From: Candidatus Zhuqueibacterota bacterium
GTDB lineage: Bacteria; Zhuqueibacterota; Zhuqueibacteria; Oceanimicrobiales; Oceanimicrobiaceae
Direction: 5' to 3'
Assembly (NCBI GenBank): GCA_029262035.1
Contig: JAJDAE010000116.1
Coordinates: 1 to 33,202 of the forward strand
DNA length: 33,202 nucleotides
The first letter of the stretch is position 1. Each line of letters opens with the position of its first letter. Both the position numbers and the translations under genes were made by a program. A model generated the notes under the pieces. The model saw only the letters and a list, made by a program, of their open reading frames with translations. It made no database searches and had not been told where the DNA came from. Shown here piece by piece: positions 24,242 to 32,367 of the stretch.

Positions 24242-24943
24242 CCTCCAAGCCGGACTCCGGGCAATTCATCTCTCATCCACCGTTCACGGCTCAGATATTA
24301 TACCATCAACTTAAGTTTCACAGTTGCCTAAGTTATTGTTTTTTTTCGCTAATAGAGCTTATAAAATCAGACTGAAGTCATAAAATAACAAAAGAACAAG
24401 GCATTGTTCCATTTGAATGCATTTTGTGAAAATATTAGACCAATTCACCTTTTTACTCTTAGTGCATAAGGCAAATTGCGGTGACAAGCATTTGAAAAAA
24501 ATTAGACTTAGCAAACTGCTAAACTTGAGCTATTAACGAAGCGGTTTTCGAATTTTTTATTGAAAATTTCACCTCAATCCTCTCCTAAAATAAGGCGAGA
24601 ACTTAATGCTGAAATCCGAAAATCACTTCGGCTTGAATAACCATCTCGCTTCTGCCATTTCATATTTCATCGATATAATTTTAAAAAATTAGTAGCCATT
24701 TGGAATGGAAAGTAGCCATATGGATTTGCTGAAAAGCAGAATCCTGCGTAGCTTTGCACGAAGACTCGTGAAGCGAATGCAATGGAGTTTTCCTTGGTGT
24801 AATTCCTGTATCCATCTGTTAGAAATATGAAGGGGTTATTTTTGATGGGTAACATTTTAAAATCGACGCATCCACCTTAGCAGTCTCCATAAAGACTTAC
24901 CCGTTTCTCCCGAAATAGTGATTGGCCGAAAACCCTCAGGCAT

Positions 24944-25086
24944 CGTCTTTCTGAGCGCGAGTCCCCAAATCTCACTCTTGAGAAAGAAGGTGAGGCGCGA
25001 AGAATCTTCTGCCTGGGTGAGAGATTCTTCGCACGGCGACGGTGGCCATGAAAAGCAATAGATGGGATTTTGTGCTCAGAAAGACG
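24944..25086. repeat. palindromic REPIN-like element
   Basis: Outer arms CGTCTTTCTGAGCGC (24944-24958) and GTGCTCAGAAAGACG (25072-25086) are inverted copies with one mismatch. An inner hairpin has perfect 11-base arms, GCGAAGAATCT (24997-25007) and AGATTCTTCGC (25022-25032). Partial similarity also continues between outer and inner arms. The total length, 143 bp, is like the element at 28984-29128. Confidence 0.65.
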
Positions 25087-25151
25087 GGCGATTTGCAGTT
25101 TTCGTTCAATCACTAAATAATTGGATTTAATTGAAGGATATTATCAAAAAC

Positions 25152-25157
25152 GAGAGG
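25152..25157 (+). promoter_or_regulatory. ribosome binding site of the secreted protein
   Basis: GAGAGG six bases before the ATG at 25164. It supports this start over the in-frame TTG at 25131, and the ATG leads directly into a signal peptide. Confidence 0.6.
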
Positions 25158-25163
25158 TTCATT

Positions 25164-26444
25164 ATGAAGCTAAAAAATTTATTCATGTTTTTGGTTTTTA
25201 GCTGTGTGCTCTTTACTGTTAGAGCCGGGCTTTCGCAAAGCCCCACAGATGAAAACACTTTCTCAAAGGTTGGTGGTTTTAAACTAATCGATGGTGGCTA
25301 TGGCATATTTGGCGCCGCCGCTCATGTCAACAAAGATGCAACTTTTACTGATTATGTGCCTTACTATGCAAATTTTGCTTTATGGGTTGGCGCGACCAAC
25401 GCAAAAGGAGAAGTCAGGGTTACGGCCGGAACCGGCAATGCGATTACGTCAAGACCGGAATGGGGGCCAGACGCTAAAACCGTAAATGAAAACGCCTCTT
25501 TTCAGCAGGTAGAAAAGGTAGTTGCAACGACTTATTCTGATGCAGCTGTATTCGATGGTCATCAGCCAATGGGACTATCTGTGATACAGGAACAATATGG
25601 ATTTGTTAACACAAGGTTTGCAGTTATTGCCTTTACAATTTCACTGAATGAAAATGCGGAGCCTTTAGAAAATGTATATCTCGGTTTGTTTGGAGATATT
25701 GATGCAACCAACAATAATGAGTTATCCTCAACTGATGATAATATCGATTTTGCTGCCAAAGGCGCAGCGCCATTTATTTACGACAGCAAAGTTGAAGGAA
25801 CTGAAATTCCTCTTTTGGGCGCGAAAATATTAGGCGTTAACAAGCCTAACATCGCCTGGTGGCAGGCCGAAAATGCGCCTAAATCCGACGCCGAGCAATA
25901 TAGTTACCTTACAGGACGCGCTGCCACGCAAGAACCAACCCAACCCGGTGATTATCAATTTCTTTTGAGTTTTGGCCCGCTCAGCCTCAGCCCGGGTGAA
26001 ACCGTGCAATTCCCTGTAGCCGTGGCGCAGGCGCCACAACTTTCTGATTTTGAAGATAGTTTGGTAGACGCCGAAGAATTTTACTTAGAAGAATTAGGAG
26101 GCGCTGTTTTAAAGAAAAATACCCAAAGAACCGAGTTACAGACTGAAACTTCCGGTTCGTTGCCGGACATATTCAGCCTGGAGCAGAACTTCCCTAATCC
26201 GTTCAATCCCGATACCCAAATTCAGTTTGCCTTGCCAAAAGCCAACCATGTTCAAATCCGCATTTACAACACGCTGGGGCAAGTGGTAAGGACGCTGGTA
26301 GATGACCATTATCCAACCGGTACATTCCATGTTACCTGGAACAGCAAGAACGACGCCAACCAGCAGTTACCGAGCGGTGTTTATTTCTACCATCTCCAAG
26401 CCGGTGATTTTCAGGCGCAGCGTAAGCTTTTGCTTTTGAAATAA
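25164..26444 (+). CDS. secreted protein with type IX-like (FlgD-fold) C-terminal sorting domain
   Basis: 426 residues. A signal peptide (MKLKNLFMFLVFSCVLFTV) is followed by a beta-rich body (to about residue 320) that I do not recognise; it contains Asp/Asn-rich GDIDATNNNELSSTDDN. The last 85 residues are a type A C-terminal domain: SLEQNFPNPFNPDTQIQF, then LPKANHVQIRIYNTLGQVVR, then LPSGVYFYHLQAGDFQAQRK. In Bacteroidota and relatives this domain directs export by the type IX secretion system and attachment to the cell surface; in KSB1-like lineages it has a FlgD-like fold and the route is less studied. A PorV/PorQ-family gene nearby fits. The body could bind a ligand, but no function can be read. 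Confidence 0.85.
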   Translation: MKLKNLFMFLVFSCVLFTVRAGLSQSPTDENTFSKVGGFKLIDGGYGIFGAAAHVNKDATFTDYVPYYANFALWVGATNAKGEVRVTAGTGNAITSRPEWGPDAKTVNENASFQQVEKVVATTYSDAAVFDGHQPMGLSVIQEQYGFVNTRFAVIAFTISLNENAEPLENVYLGLFGDIDATNNNELSSTDDNIDFAAKGAAPFIYDSKVEGTEIPLLGAKILGVNKPNIAWWQAENAPKSDAEQYSYLTGRAATQEPTQPGDYQFLLSFGPLSLSPGETVQFPVAVAQAPQLSDFEDSLVDAEEFYLEELGGAVLKKNTQRTELQTETSGSLPDIFSLEQNFPNPFNPDTQIQFALPKANHVQIRIYNTLGQVVRTLVDDHYPTGTFHVTWNSKNDANQQLPSGVYFYHLQAGDFQAQRKLLLLK

Positions 26445-26464
26445 CTATTTTCGGACGTGTCCTG

Positions 26465-26481
26465 AGCGTGTCGAAGGATGC
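26465..26481 (+). repeat. short repeat-like motif CCTGAGCGTGTCGAAGG
   Basis: Located just after the secreted-protein gene. Very similar short sequences (CCTGAGCTTGTCGAAGG) are scattered in intergenic DNA of many bacteria. Only one copy is in this window, so the call rests on recognition. The flanking TCCT and AGGA can pair weakly. Confidence 0.35.
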
Positions 26482-26530
26482 TACTAAAATTTAAAAAGGA
26501 ATTGAACAATTAGGATTATGGAGTGTTAAA

Positions 26531-27931
26531 ATGAAAAAATATATAACTTTCTTATGTGTGTTTATTTTATTATTCAGTATAGGTAACGCTGTTAGTGCGC
26601 CCTTATATAGCGCGAGTGTTCAGGTTTATAATCAAGATGGTCAGCCACTTGCAGGCGTCCCGGTCAGGATGGAACTGCATACGACCCTCGCTTATGAGTG
26701 GGATGTGCGCACAACCGACTCAAACGGCTACGTTTATATTCCACTGACAGCGCCTGGCTTCCTGGATTATATGTTCGTTACCATAACGAATTCGAATTAT
26801 CAAATTTTATCCAAGCAGGGCTGGTATACTGAAACGGGTTATTACATGTATCCTACACTTACTGTGACTACAGTTACTGTGATTGACGACGTGGACGGTA
26901 ATGGAGTTCATGATCCTTGGGAAATGCCGTTAGCAGAGAAATTTTGTCCTACCATGGTTGCTAACCCACATGCTTCAACAAATAAATGGATCGTTCCTGA
27001 ACCTGTCGAAATTATGACACATAGTATGTTTGCGAAGCGATACCTCTACCCAACTGGTACGCCGGTCGATGATATTTTTCTACTAACTACCGAAGACTGG
27101 GATTATTCATTGGCTCAAACTCCAATGACCTGGAACGACCCACCTGGAGGGTCAATCGAATATTTTGTCATCTGGCATTTCGAATGGGCAGGGTTAACAG
27201 GGAATGGACCCACTGATTGGGAAAATGCATATCAATCAGAAAGGACCAACAACTATTACGCTCACACTATTTATGCTCACTTATTTAAATATGATGCTCA
27301 AACTTACGTAATTCAGTATTGGTTCTTTTATCCATACAACGACGGATACAATAACCACGAGGGAGATTGGGAACACATTAATGTTTTAGTTACTTCTCAA
27401 GATCCAGCAAGTGCAAATTTTATCCGAGTAGATTACTACCTCCACCATAAAGTTACAATTAGAAACTTTCCTAATTTTGAAATAGAAGACAATACGCATC
27501 CAAGAGTTTATATCGGCGGAACAGCCGCTGGAGGAAACTATGGACTGAACACCGGTGGTAGTTACCCAGAGATTGGAACATGGAACAATATAGGCCCATT
27601 GGGTGCTGATGAATATGTCTTTGGATTCGGACCAGTAATAACATATAGTAATTATATTGATGGAAATCCAAATGACGGAAGGGGAATTGTAATATTAAAA
27701 GAGCGTGATAAGTATGATTATATGCAAGACCCCGAAATGAGTTGGTTAAATGCCGACCTTCCATGGGGACATATAACCGTCGGTTCTCCCTGGAATTGGC
27801 AACCATTTGTCGATATTGGAAATCATGCACCCGTGGGTCCAGCTCATAACAAAGGGTGGAACAGAATAGGTTCAGTTTACGGAGATGGGGGTTATGACCT
27901 ATATACAGCTCAGCCGGGACCACTGCCGTAG
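26531..27931 (+). CDS. secreted VPS62-like protein
   Basis: 466 residues. Signal peptide about 1-23 (MKKYITFLCVFILLFSIG), then a beta-sandwich-like region (28-110) with TTDSNGYVYIPLTAPGF, as in Ig-like or carboxypeptidase-regulatory-type modules. A calcium-loop-like DVDGNGVHDPWE (DxDxNG) is near residue 118. The main part has the VPS62/DUF946 hallmark: IQYWFFYPYNDGYNNHEGDWEHINV, with later HHKVTIRNF and YIGGTAAGGNYG. The family is widespread, including in fungi and secreted bacterial proteins, with unclear function. GGAG lies seven bases before the ATG. No type IX sorting domain at the end. It follows the secreted protein by 86 bp. Confidence 0.75.
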   Translation: MKKYITFLCVFILLFSIGNAVSAPLYSASVQVYNQDGQPLAGVPVRMELHTTLAYEWDVRTTDSNGYVYIPLTAPGFLDYMFVTITNSNYQILSKQGWYTETGYYMYPTLTVTTVTVIDDVDGNGVHDPWEMPLAEKFCPTMVANPHASTNKWIVPEPVEIMTHSMFAKRYLYPTGTPVDDIFLLTTEDWDYSLAQTPMTWNDPPGGSIEYFVIWHFEWAGLTGNGPTDWENAYQSERTNNYYAHTIYAHLFKYDAQTYVIQYWFFYPYNDGYNNHEGDWEHINVLVTSQDPASANFIRVDYYLHHKVTIRNFPNFEIEDNTHPRVYIGGTAAGGNYGLNTGGSYPEIGTWNNIGPLGADEYVFGFGPVITYSNYIDGNPNDGRGIVILKERDKYDYMQDPEMSWLNADLPWGHITVGSPWNWQPFVDIGNHAPVGPAHNKGWNRIGSVYGDGGYDLYTAQPGPLP

Positions 27932-28070
27932 CGAACTATTAAGAACTAAAGAGCGTTACAGCAGTAAAGTTGAACACGAAGTTATGGTATTCTTCTCTTC
28001 TACCAAACTTGACCTTTAATTTTATTTTAGAGTTAAAAATAATTTAGCTCGAACATAGGAAAGAAATTTA

Positions 28071-28493
28071 ATGAAAATGAAAAGTAATTCTATTAGTCGA
28101 TTTACTGGTAAGCATCTAGTTTTTTCTAACGTTCAAAAATCTATTGCTTTTATAATTATTTTATCAATCCTGTTCTGTTCAACAGGCTGTTATAAAAGGG
28201 TGGCTGTTGGTCAACCGCAAGAAAGATGGTGGGAAAACGGAAAGGTATGGGTTAAAGCCAGAGGCTATAAGAATTGGATAAAAGTAACAAAAGTGCAATC
28301 AGATTCTGTTTATGGTAAAACGCGTTTGGGTGTTTTAGATGAAAATTTTCAAGATGTCGTCATCTTGTTGGAAAAAGTAGAACGCATTGAAAGAGAGGAA
28401 AAGAGCCCAACTTTGACACTAGTTGGTTTTTCTTTAGGTCTAAGTGTTGTTGGACTATATTTTTTTCTTTCTTCACAGCCACAGTTTAATTAA
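28071..28493 (+). CDS. small lipoprotein with C-terminal membrane helix (paralogue 1)
   Basis: 140 residues. A hydrophobic segment (about 24-39, SIAFIIILSILFCSTG) ends in the lipobox STGC, so Cys40 is the likely lipidated residue. A compact charged beta-rich domain follows (WVKARGYKNWIKVTKV...; ...VILLEKVERIEREEK), resembling LSm/SH3-like small barrels. The last 25 residues form a membrane helix (LTLVGFSLGLSVVGLYFFL). The same layout occurs in the next gene. Function unknown. Met3 is an alternative start. It is separated from the VPS62-like gene by 139 bp and ends in front of a terminator-like hairpin. Confidence 0.7.
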   Translation: MKMKSNSISRFTGKHLVFSNVQKSIAFIIILSILFCSTGCYKRVAVGQPQERWWENGKVWVKARGYKNWIKVTKVQSDSVYGKTRLGVLDENFQDVVILLEKVERIEREEKSPTLTLVGFSLGLSVVGLYFFLSSQPQFN

Positions 28494-28506
28494 CTGAATT
28501 TTGTAG

Positions 28507-28545
28507 CTGCCAGGCGCTTCGCAAATGCCTGGCAGTTTATACTTT
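28507..28545 (+). terminator. hairpin terminator after small lipoprotein 1
   Basis: Perfect 9-base arms CTGCCAGGC (28507-28515) and GCCTGGCAG (28527-28535), an 11-base loop, then TTTATACTTTT. It begins 14 bases after the stop of the gene. The ATG at 28525 used for the next frame lies in the loop. Confidence 0.65.
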
Positions 28546-28947
28546 TATAAGAGAATACCTGAATTGGCTTATAAAACAATAGGTACGATTCTGAGCATGG
28601 CAATTTTATTATCTGTCACCGCATGTGCATCGCGGGTAAAAGTCCCGGTAAATCCCCCTGAACTGAGAAAAGAATCTTTACTGCATGTGAAATTACTCTC
28701 CGGCAGGAATGTGAAGGTCAAGAAGCCTAAATTTAAGGGTGAATATTTACTCGGTTTTACTCCGCTTCACCATACACGGCCAGGGCCGGAAAAAGAAATT
28801 AAAATCGCTCTGAATGAAATAGAATCTATCAGAGTTGAACGCTATAATAAAACCAAAACGATCATCTTTGCGGCATCAGCTGCTGTTATGGTTGGCTCTT
28901 TTATCTATCTTGTAAGTCTGTATGCGGGACTATCAGAACTCAGATAA
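28525..28947 (+). CDS. small lipoprotein with C-terminal membrane helix (paralogue 2)
   Basis: Up to 140 residues with the same architecture as the previous gene: a hydrophobic segment ending in the lipobox-like VTAC (Cys34), a beta-rich region (LHVKLLSGRNVKVKKPKF...; IKIALNEIESIRVERYNKTK), and a C-terminal membrane helix (IIFAASAAVMVGSFIYLVSLY). Sequence similarity to the neighbour is weak but the order and the phrase I-x-x-I/V-x-R-x-E-R-Y/E fit paralogy. The ATG at 28525 sits in the loop of a terminator hairpin, so a TTG at 28564 may be the real start (signal peptide MAYKTIGTILSMAILLSVTAC). Function unknown. Confidence 0.65.
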   Translation: MPGSLYFYKRIPELAYKTIGTILSMAILLSVTACASRVKVPVNPPELRKESLLHVKLLSGRNVKVKKPKFKGEYLLGFTPLHHTRPGPEKEIKIALNEIESIRVERYNKTKTIIFAASAAVMVGSFIYLVSLYAGLSELR

Positions 28948-28983
28948 CATTTGCCATTTTATACACGTTTATGTTACAAACTA

Positions 28984-29128
28984 TAGAGTTCTGCAAAATA
29001 CCATTATGTTCAAAATTTGCTGTCATACCTGCGAATGCAGGTATCTCATAAACTACTAATTATTTTCACCCTGGAGACTCCTGCATCCGCAGGAGTGACA
29101 CCTTTTTTTCATATTTTGCAGAACTCTA
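28984..29128. repeat. REPIN-like palindromic element with 17-base terminal inverted repeats
   Basis: TAGAGTTCTGCAAAATA (28984-29000) is perfectly inverted at 29112-29128. Inside are two 8-base perfect hairpins, ATACCTGC-GAAT-GCAGGTAT (29025-29044) and ACTCCTGC-ATCC-GCAGGAGT (29077-29096), which are inverted copies of one unit (TGTCAyxCCTGCGxATGCAG). The layout is that of two REP units facing each other within terminal repeats, also like a small MITE. No transposase is nearby. Confidence 0.75.
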
Positions 29129-29141
29129 ACAAACTAAAAAA

Positions 29142-30182
29142 ATGAGAAAAATAGTATTCCTTTTCATTGCTGCAATATGCAGCGGATTTGTAAACCCGGC
29201 ACATGCCCAAAACACCTCGGCTTTATTTGTAACGCAATCGTTGGGTGCGCGGGCGGTGGCGGTGGGAGAAAGCTATGTCGCCGTCAATGGCGGTGGCGCC
29301 TATGCGCAATATTGGAACCCGTCAGGTATCGCGGGGAACACCGGGCTTCAGGTGGCTTACACTCATAAACCAAGCCTGTTCCGCGATGTATTTAATTATG
29401 AATATTTTGCGGCCAGTTATCCGATTTCCGGCAAATCAAACATTGCGGCTGCCTACAATTATGTGGATTTCGGCAGACAGAGCACCTTCACGAGTTCGGG
29501 GGTTGTTGGCTCTGTGCATTCTTTTAGCTATGTTGCCAGCGTCTCGTATGCCCGGCAAATGGCCAGCGGGTTTGCAGCCGGTGTTACAGTCAAGTTAATT
29601 TCTCAGGAACTCGGTATAGCAGATGCACAAAGTTGGGCGGCTGACTTTGGGTTGATTTATACGATTCATGATTTTGTCAGCCCGAAATCGTCTCTTGGCC
29701 AGCTTAACCTGGGGGCGAGTCTGTCCAATTTAGGTCAGGGAGCGGAATTCATTCCGAACCAGATTGATCCGCTTTCCCGGTTATTGCGACTGGGGATGGC
29801 ATACGAATTGATATCTAAAAAACACAGCCTTGATACCGGGTTGCCCCTTTGGGCAGGATTGGTTACGTTTGAATATCAGAATATTTTAAATTCCGACCAG
29901 AATATCTGGAAATGGGGTCTTGGCGCTGAACTTAAGCTCTTTGGTGTTTTTGCCGGTCGTATCGGGTTTTACGAACGGCATCCCAAGATACGGCAGACGA
30001 GTAGTAAAAAAATATTGGAAAGGGGTACGACATTTGGTTTCGGAGCGATTATCCCGATTGCCAAATTGTTTGAGACGACCACGCCCATGACATTCCATTT
30101 GGACTATGCCTCCGTAAAAGTGAACAGTTTTGCTACAAGGTATGATATGTTTACATTATTGATGGAGTTGAGGATTGATTGA
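29142..30182 (+). CDS. PorV/PorQ-family outer membrane protein
   Basis: 346 residues. Signal peptide ends at AHAQ (about residue 23). Then the family start TSALFVTQSLGARAVAVGESYVAV and the NPSGIAG motif (about 57-63), followed by beta-barrel strands with a FadL-like pattern and an end in the long strand YDMFTLLMELRID. In Bacteroidota PorV shuttles type IX substrates from the translocon to the attachment complex, PorQ likewise belongs to the type IX set. In KSB1-like genomes many members occur and serve unclear roles. It follows the palindromic element; no Shine-Dalgarno stands out, as is usual in this group. A role for the neighbouring sorting-domain protein is plausible but not shown. Confidence 0.85.
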   Translation: MRKIVFLFIAAICSGFVNPAHAQNTSALFVTQSLGARAVAVGESYVAVNGGGAYAQYWNPSGIAGNTGLQVAYTHKPSLFRDVFNYEYFAASYPISGKSNIAAAYNYVDFGRQSTFTSSGVVGSVHSFSYVASVSYARQMASGFAAGVTVKLISQELGIADAQSWAADFGLIYTIHDFVSPKSSLGQLNLGASLSNLGQGAEFIPNQIDPLSRLLRLGMAYELISKKHSLDTGLPLWAGLVTFEYQNILNSDQNIWKWGLGAELKLFGVFAGRIGFYERHPKIRQTSSKKILERGTTFGFGAIIPIAKLFETTTPMTFHLDYASVKVNSFATRYDMFTLLMELRID

Positions 30183-30285
30183 GCTACTGTTACTTAAATC
30201 ATAGTTCACATCAGGTGGTGATTAGAATGAAAACTCAATTAGTCGTTCCCCTAAGTCAAATTTATTCATCAACTCTCAACCTCTT

Positions 30286-30311
30286 AAATCATCATTCGTT
30301 AATCGACATTC
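30286..30311 (+). repeat. dispersed repeat copy 2
   Basis: AAATCATCATTCGTTAATCG followed by ACATTC, matching 23130-23155 with two differences. Its 3' part is the left arm of the palindrome at 30297-30367. Confidence 0.6.
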
Positions 30312-30367
30312 GTTATTCAAATTTGCTCTTGTTTTTTTGAATATCGAACACCGAATGTCGATTAACG
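30297..30367. repeat. inverted repeat between convergent genes
   Basis: CGTTAATCGACATTCG (30297-30312) and its perfect inverse CGAATGTCGATTAACG (30352-30367), with an extra partly paired TTATTCAA/TTGAATA. It lies between the convergent PorV/PorQ-type and CNT genes and could act as a bidirectional terminator or be a REP-type repeat. Confidence 0.65.
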
Positions 30368-30379
30368 ATTATTAATGTG

Positions 30380-31666
30380 CTAAAGCAGAATCCCGGCAAT
30401 GGATGCTGTCAACCAAGATGCAAGCGCCCCGCCTATCATAGCCTTCAAGCCGATTTTCGCCAGATCTTGTTTTCGTTCCGGGGCAATACCGCCAATACCG
30501 CCGATCTGGATCGCGATAGAACTAAAATTAGCAAACCCGCACAAAGCATAGGTTCCAATAGTGAAAGACCGGGGAGAAAGGGTATCTTTCCAAAGGCCCA
30601 ATTCGACAAAAGCAACAAACTCATTCAAAGCAACTTTGGTTCCCAGCAAATAGCCGAAATTCAAAGCATCCGCGCTTTCCACCCCCATTACAAGCGCTAT
30701 TGGGGCAAACAAAAATCCCAGTATTTTTTTCAGGCCGAAATCTTCGAGACCGAATACAGAAAATGTTTTAAGAAAGCCATAGTCCAGTAAATGTACCAAT
30801 GCATAAAAAGCCATCAACATGGCGCCAACATTTAGGGCAAGCTTCAGGCCGTCAGCAGCGCCGTTTGCAGCGGCATCCACAACGTTAATGCTGGTCTTTT
30901 CAATATGAATTTTAGCATCTCCCTTGGTGGCAGATTCCTGGGTTTCAGGGAACATGATTTTTGCCATCACTATTGCTGCAGGCGCAGACATAACGCTTGC
31001 CGCCATTAAATGGCCGGCATCTGCGCCAAAACGAACATAGGCTGCCATAACCCCGCCCGCAATGGTAGCGAACCCACCGGTCATTATAGCCATAAGTTCA
31101 GATGTGGTCATTTTGGCAATAAATGGTTTAACAACAAGTGGCGCCTCTGTCTGCCCGACAAAAATATTGGAAGCAACTGATAGACTTTCTGCCCCACTTG
31201 TGCCCATGGTTTTGGCCATTACCCAAGCAAACCCTTGTACTAATTTTTGCATTATTCCAACATGATAAAGGATAGACATTAAAGCTGCAAAAAATACAAT
31301 TGTCGGCAGGACGTGAATGGCGAAAACAATACCGATATTCACGAAAGACTCTGTTGCCGGATTCCACACCTGTAACGGGCCTTGCATGTTCAATCCATCC
31401 GCGATTCCTTTATCGCCCAAATACAAATTCCCAAACATAAACTGAGCGCCAACATCCGTAAAACTCAACAGTTTCATTATAACCGCTTTGGCATAGAAAA
31501 ATACTGCCTGTCCCGGTCCCGTTTTCAAAATGAGAACCGCAAAAATAAGCTGTAAGCCCAAGCCCCAGAATACGATACGATAGTTTATTTTTTTCTTATT
31601 ATTCGAAAGAAGCCAGGCAATGCCCAGCAATACAAAACATCCGAAAACACTAATCATTCGTTCCAT
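30380..31666 (-). CDS. concentrative nucleoside transporter (CNT family)
   Basis: 428 residues with about ten membrane segments. CNT signatures are GTSGAESLSVASNIFVGQTEAPL (155-177), where the Gln172-Glu174 pair contacts the nucleoside base, GGFATIAGGVMAAYVRFG (197-214), and GFANFSSIAIQIGG in the C-terminal half. These are ion-coupled symporters in the inner membrane. AAAGGAGGG precedes the ATG by 5-6 bases. It is the last gene of the cdd-udk-tdk cluster, 115 bp after tdk. This context favours pyrimidine nucleosides (uridine, cytidine, thymidine). Confidence 0.94.
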   Translation of the reverse strand: MERMISVFGCFVLLGIAWLLSNNKKKINYRIVFWGLGLQLIFAVLILKTGPGQAVFFYAKAVIMKLLSFTDVGAQFMFGNLYLGDKGIADGLNMQGPLQVWNPATESFVNIGIVFAIHVLPTIVFFAALMSILYHVGIMQKLVQGFAWVMAKTMGTSGAESLSVASNIFVGQTEAPLVVKPFIAKMTTSELMAIMTGGFATIAGGVMAAYVRFGADAGHLMAASVMSAPAAIVMAKIMFPETQESATKGDAKIHIEKTSINVVDAAANGAADGLKLALNVGAMLMAFYALVHLLDYGFLKTFSVFGLEDFGLKKILGFLFAPIALVMGVESADALNFGYLLGTKVALNEFVAFVELGLWKDTLSPRSFTIGTYALCGFANFSSIAIQIGGIGGIAPERKQDLAKIGLKAMIGGALASWLTASIAGILL

Positions 31667-31781
31667 TAATTCCCTCCTTTAAGAATTAACTTTAAACTGT
31701 TGAATTTTTGGATAAAAAAACAAGGTGTTCAATCATTAAGTTGAGGCAGGCTAAGGCCTAAACACGGCACAAAACTGTAAA

Positions 31782-32348
31782 CTAATTCTCTTTGGGATGC
31801 TCATAACAGTTACGGCATCTCGCTTCATACGCGTCAAGAGCGCCAACGACAACCCGGTCCCTTTGTTTTGTAACACGCTGGGTTTTATTCGCAGGGTTTC
31901 CGCATTTCACACAAATCGCCAGAGTTTTGGTGACATACTCGGCAATTGCCATAATTTGCGGCATCGGGTCAAACGGTACCCCTCGATAATCCTGATCAAG
32001 ACCCGCAACGATTACGCGCTTCTGTTGATTTGCTAGTTTTTGGCAAATTTCAATTATTGCCGGATCAAAAAACTGACATTCGTCAATTGCAACCACTCTC
32101 GCATCTTTTGCTTTCTCTATAATTTCAGAAACATCTTCTACAGCTGTGGAAGGAATGCGTTGCTCGTTATGTGAAACAATATGATCTTCAGAAAACCGAT
32201 TATCGATAACCGGTTTAAAAATGGCGACTTTTTGTTGTGCGATTTGTGCGCGTCGCAACCGGCGGATTAATTCCTCCGTTTTACCGCTGAACATGCTGCC
32301 TACAATTACTTCAATCCACCCCAAGTCTCTGGAAACCACACTAAGCAT
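31782..32348 (-). CDS. tdk: thymidine kinase (type II)
   Basis: 188 residues. Walker A GSMFSGKT (17-24) and catalytic AIDECQFF (Glu90) fit type II thymidine kinases; the lasso region has PANKTQR. A zinc is bound by Cys146, Cys149, Cys178 and Cys181 (CVKCG and CRNCY). It phosphorylates thymidine and deoxyuridine to the monophosphates with ATP. GGAGGGG precedes the ATG by 5 bases. The gene is 19 bp after udk in the pyrimidine salvage operon. Confidence 0.97.
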   Translation of the reverse strand: MLSVVSRDLGWIEVIVGSMFSGKTEELIRRLRRAQIAQQKVAIFKPVIDNRFSEDHIVSHNEQRIPSTAVEDVSEIIEKAKDARVVAIDECQFFDPAIIEICQKLANQQKRVIVAGLDQDYRGVPFDPMPQIMAIAEYVTKTLAICVKCGNPANKTQRVTKQRDRVVVGALDAYEARCRNCYEHPKEN

Positions 32349-32367
32349 TTATTCCCCTCCAAATATT

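Larger units (their letters stand above)
24242..25163. other. long non-coding region with a palindromic element
   Basis: About 920 bp between the AraC regulator and the type IX-like secreted protein. Short reading frames here lack ribosome sites and recognisable composition. It holds the palindromic element at 24944-25086 and a 21-base imperfect tandem (AGTAGCCATTTGG... AGTAGCCATATGG) near 24693-24721. Otherwise I see nothing convincing. Confidence 0.5.

Noticed and set aside
24693-24721. Imperfect tandem repeat of AGTAGCCAT..TGG
   Set aside because: Only two imperfect copies of 21 bases; too little to call a repeat array or CRISPR.
24667-24855. 62-residue minus-strand reading frame
   Set aside because: Low-complexity, no ribosome binding site and no recognisable domain; lies in otherwise non-coding DNA.
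24877-25113. 78-residue minus-strand reading frame
   Set aside because: It runs through the palindromic element at 24944-25086, is rich in Arg and Ser as expected for translated repeats, and has no ribosome site.
27471-27923. 150-residue minus-strand reading frame
   Set aside because: Antisense to the VPS62-like gene, no start signal or family motifs.
29245-29598. 117-residue plus-strand frame inside the PorV/PorQ-type gene
   Set aside because: Out-of-frame shadow of a gene with a clear signal peptide and family start motif.
30377-30790. 137-residue plus-strand reading frame
   Set aside because: Antisense shadow of the CNT transporter, whose membrane and nucleoside motifs are intact.
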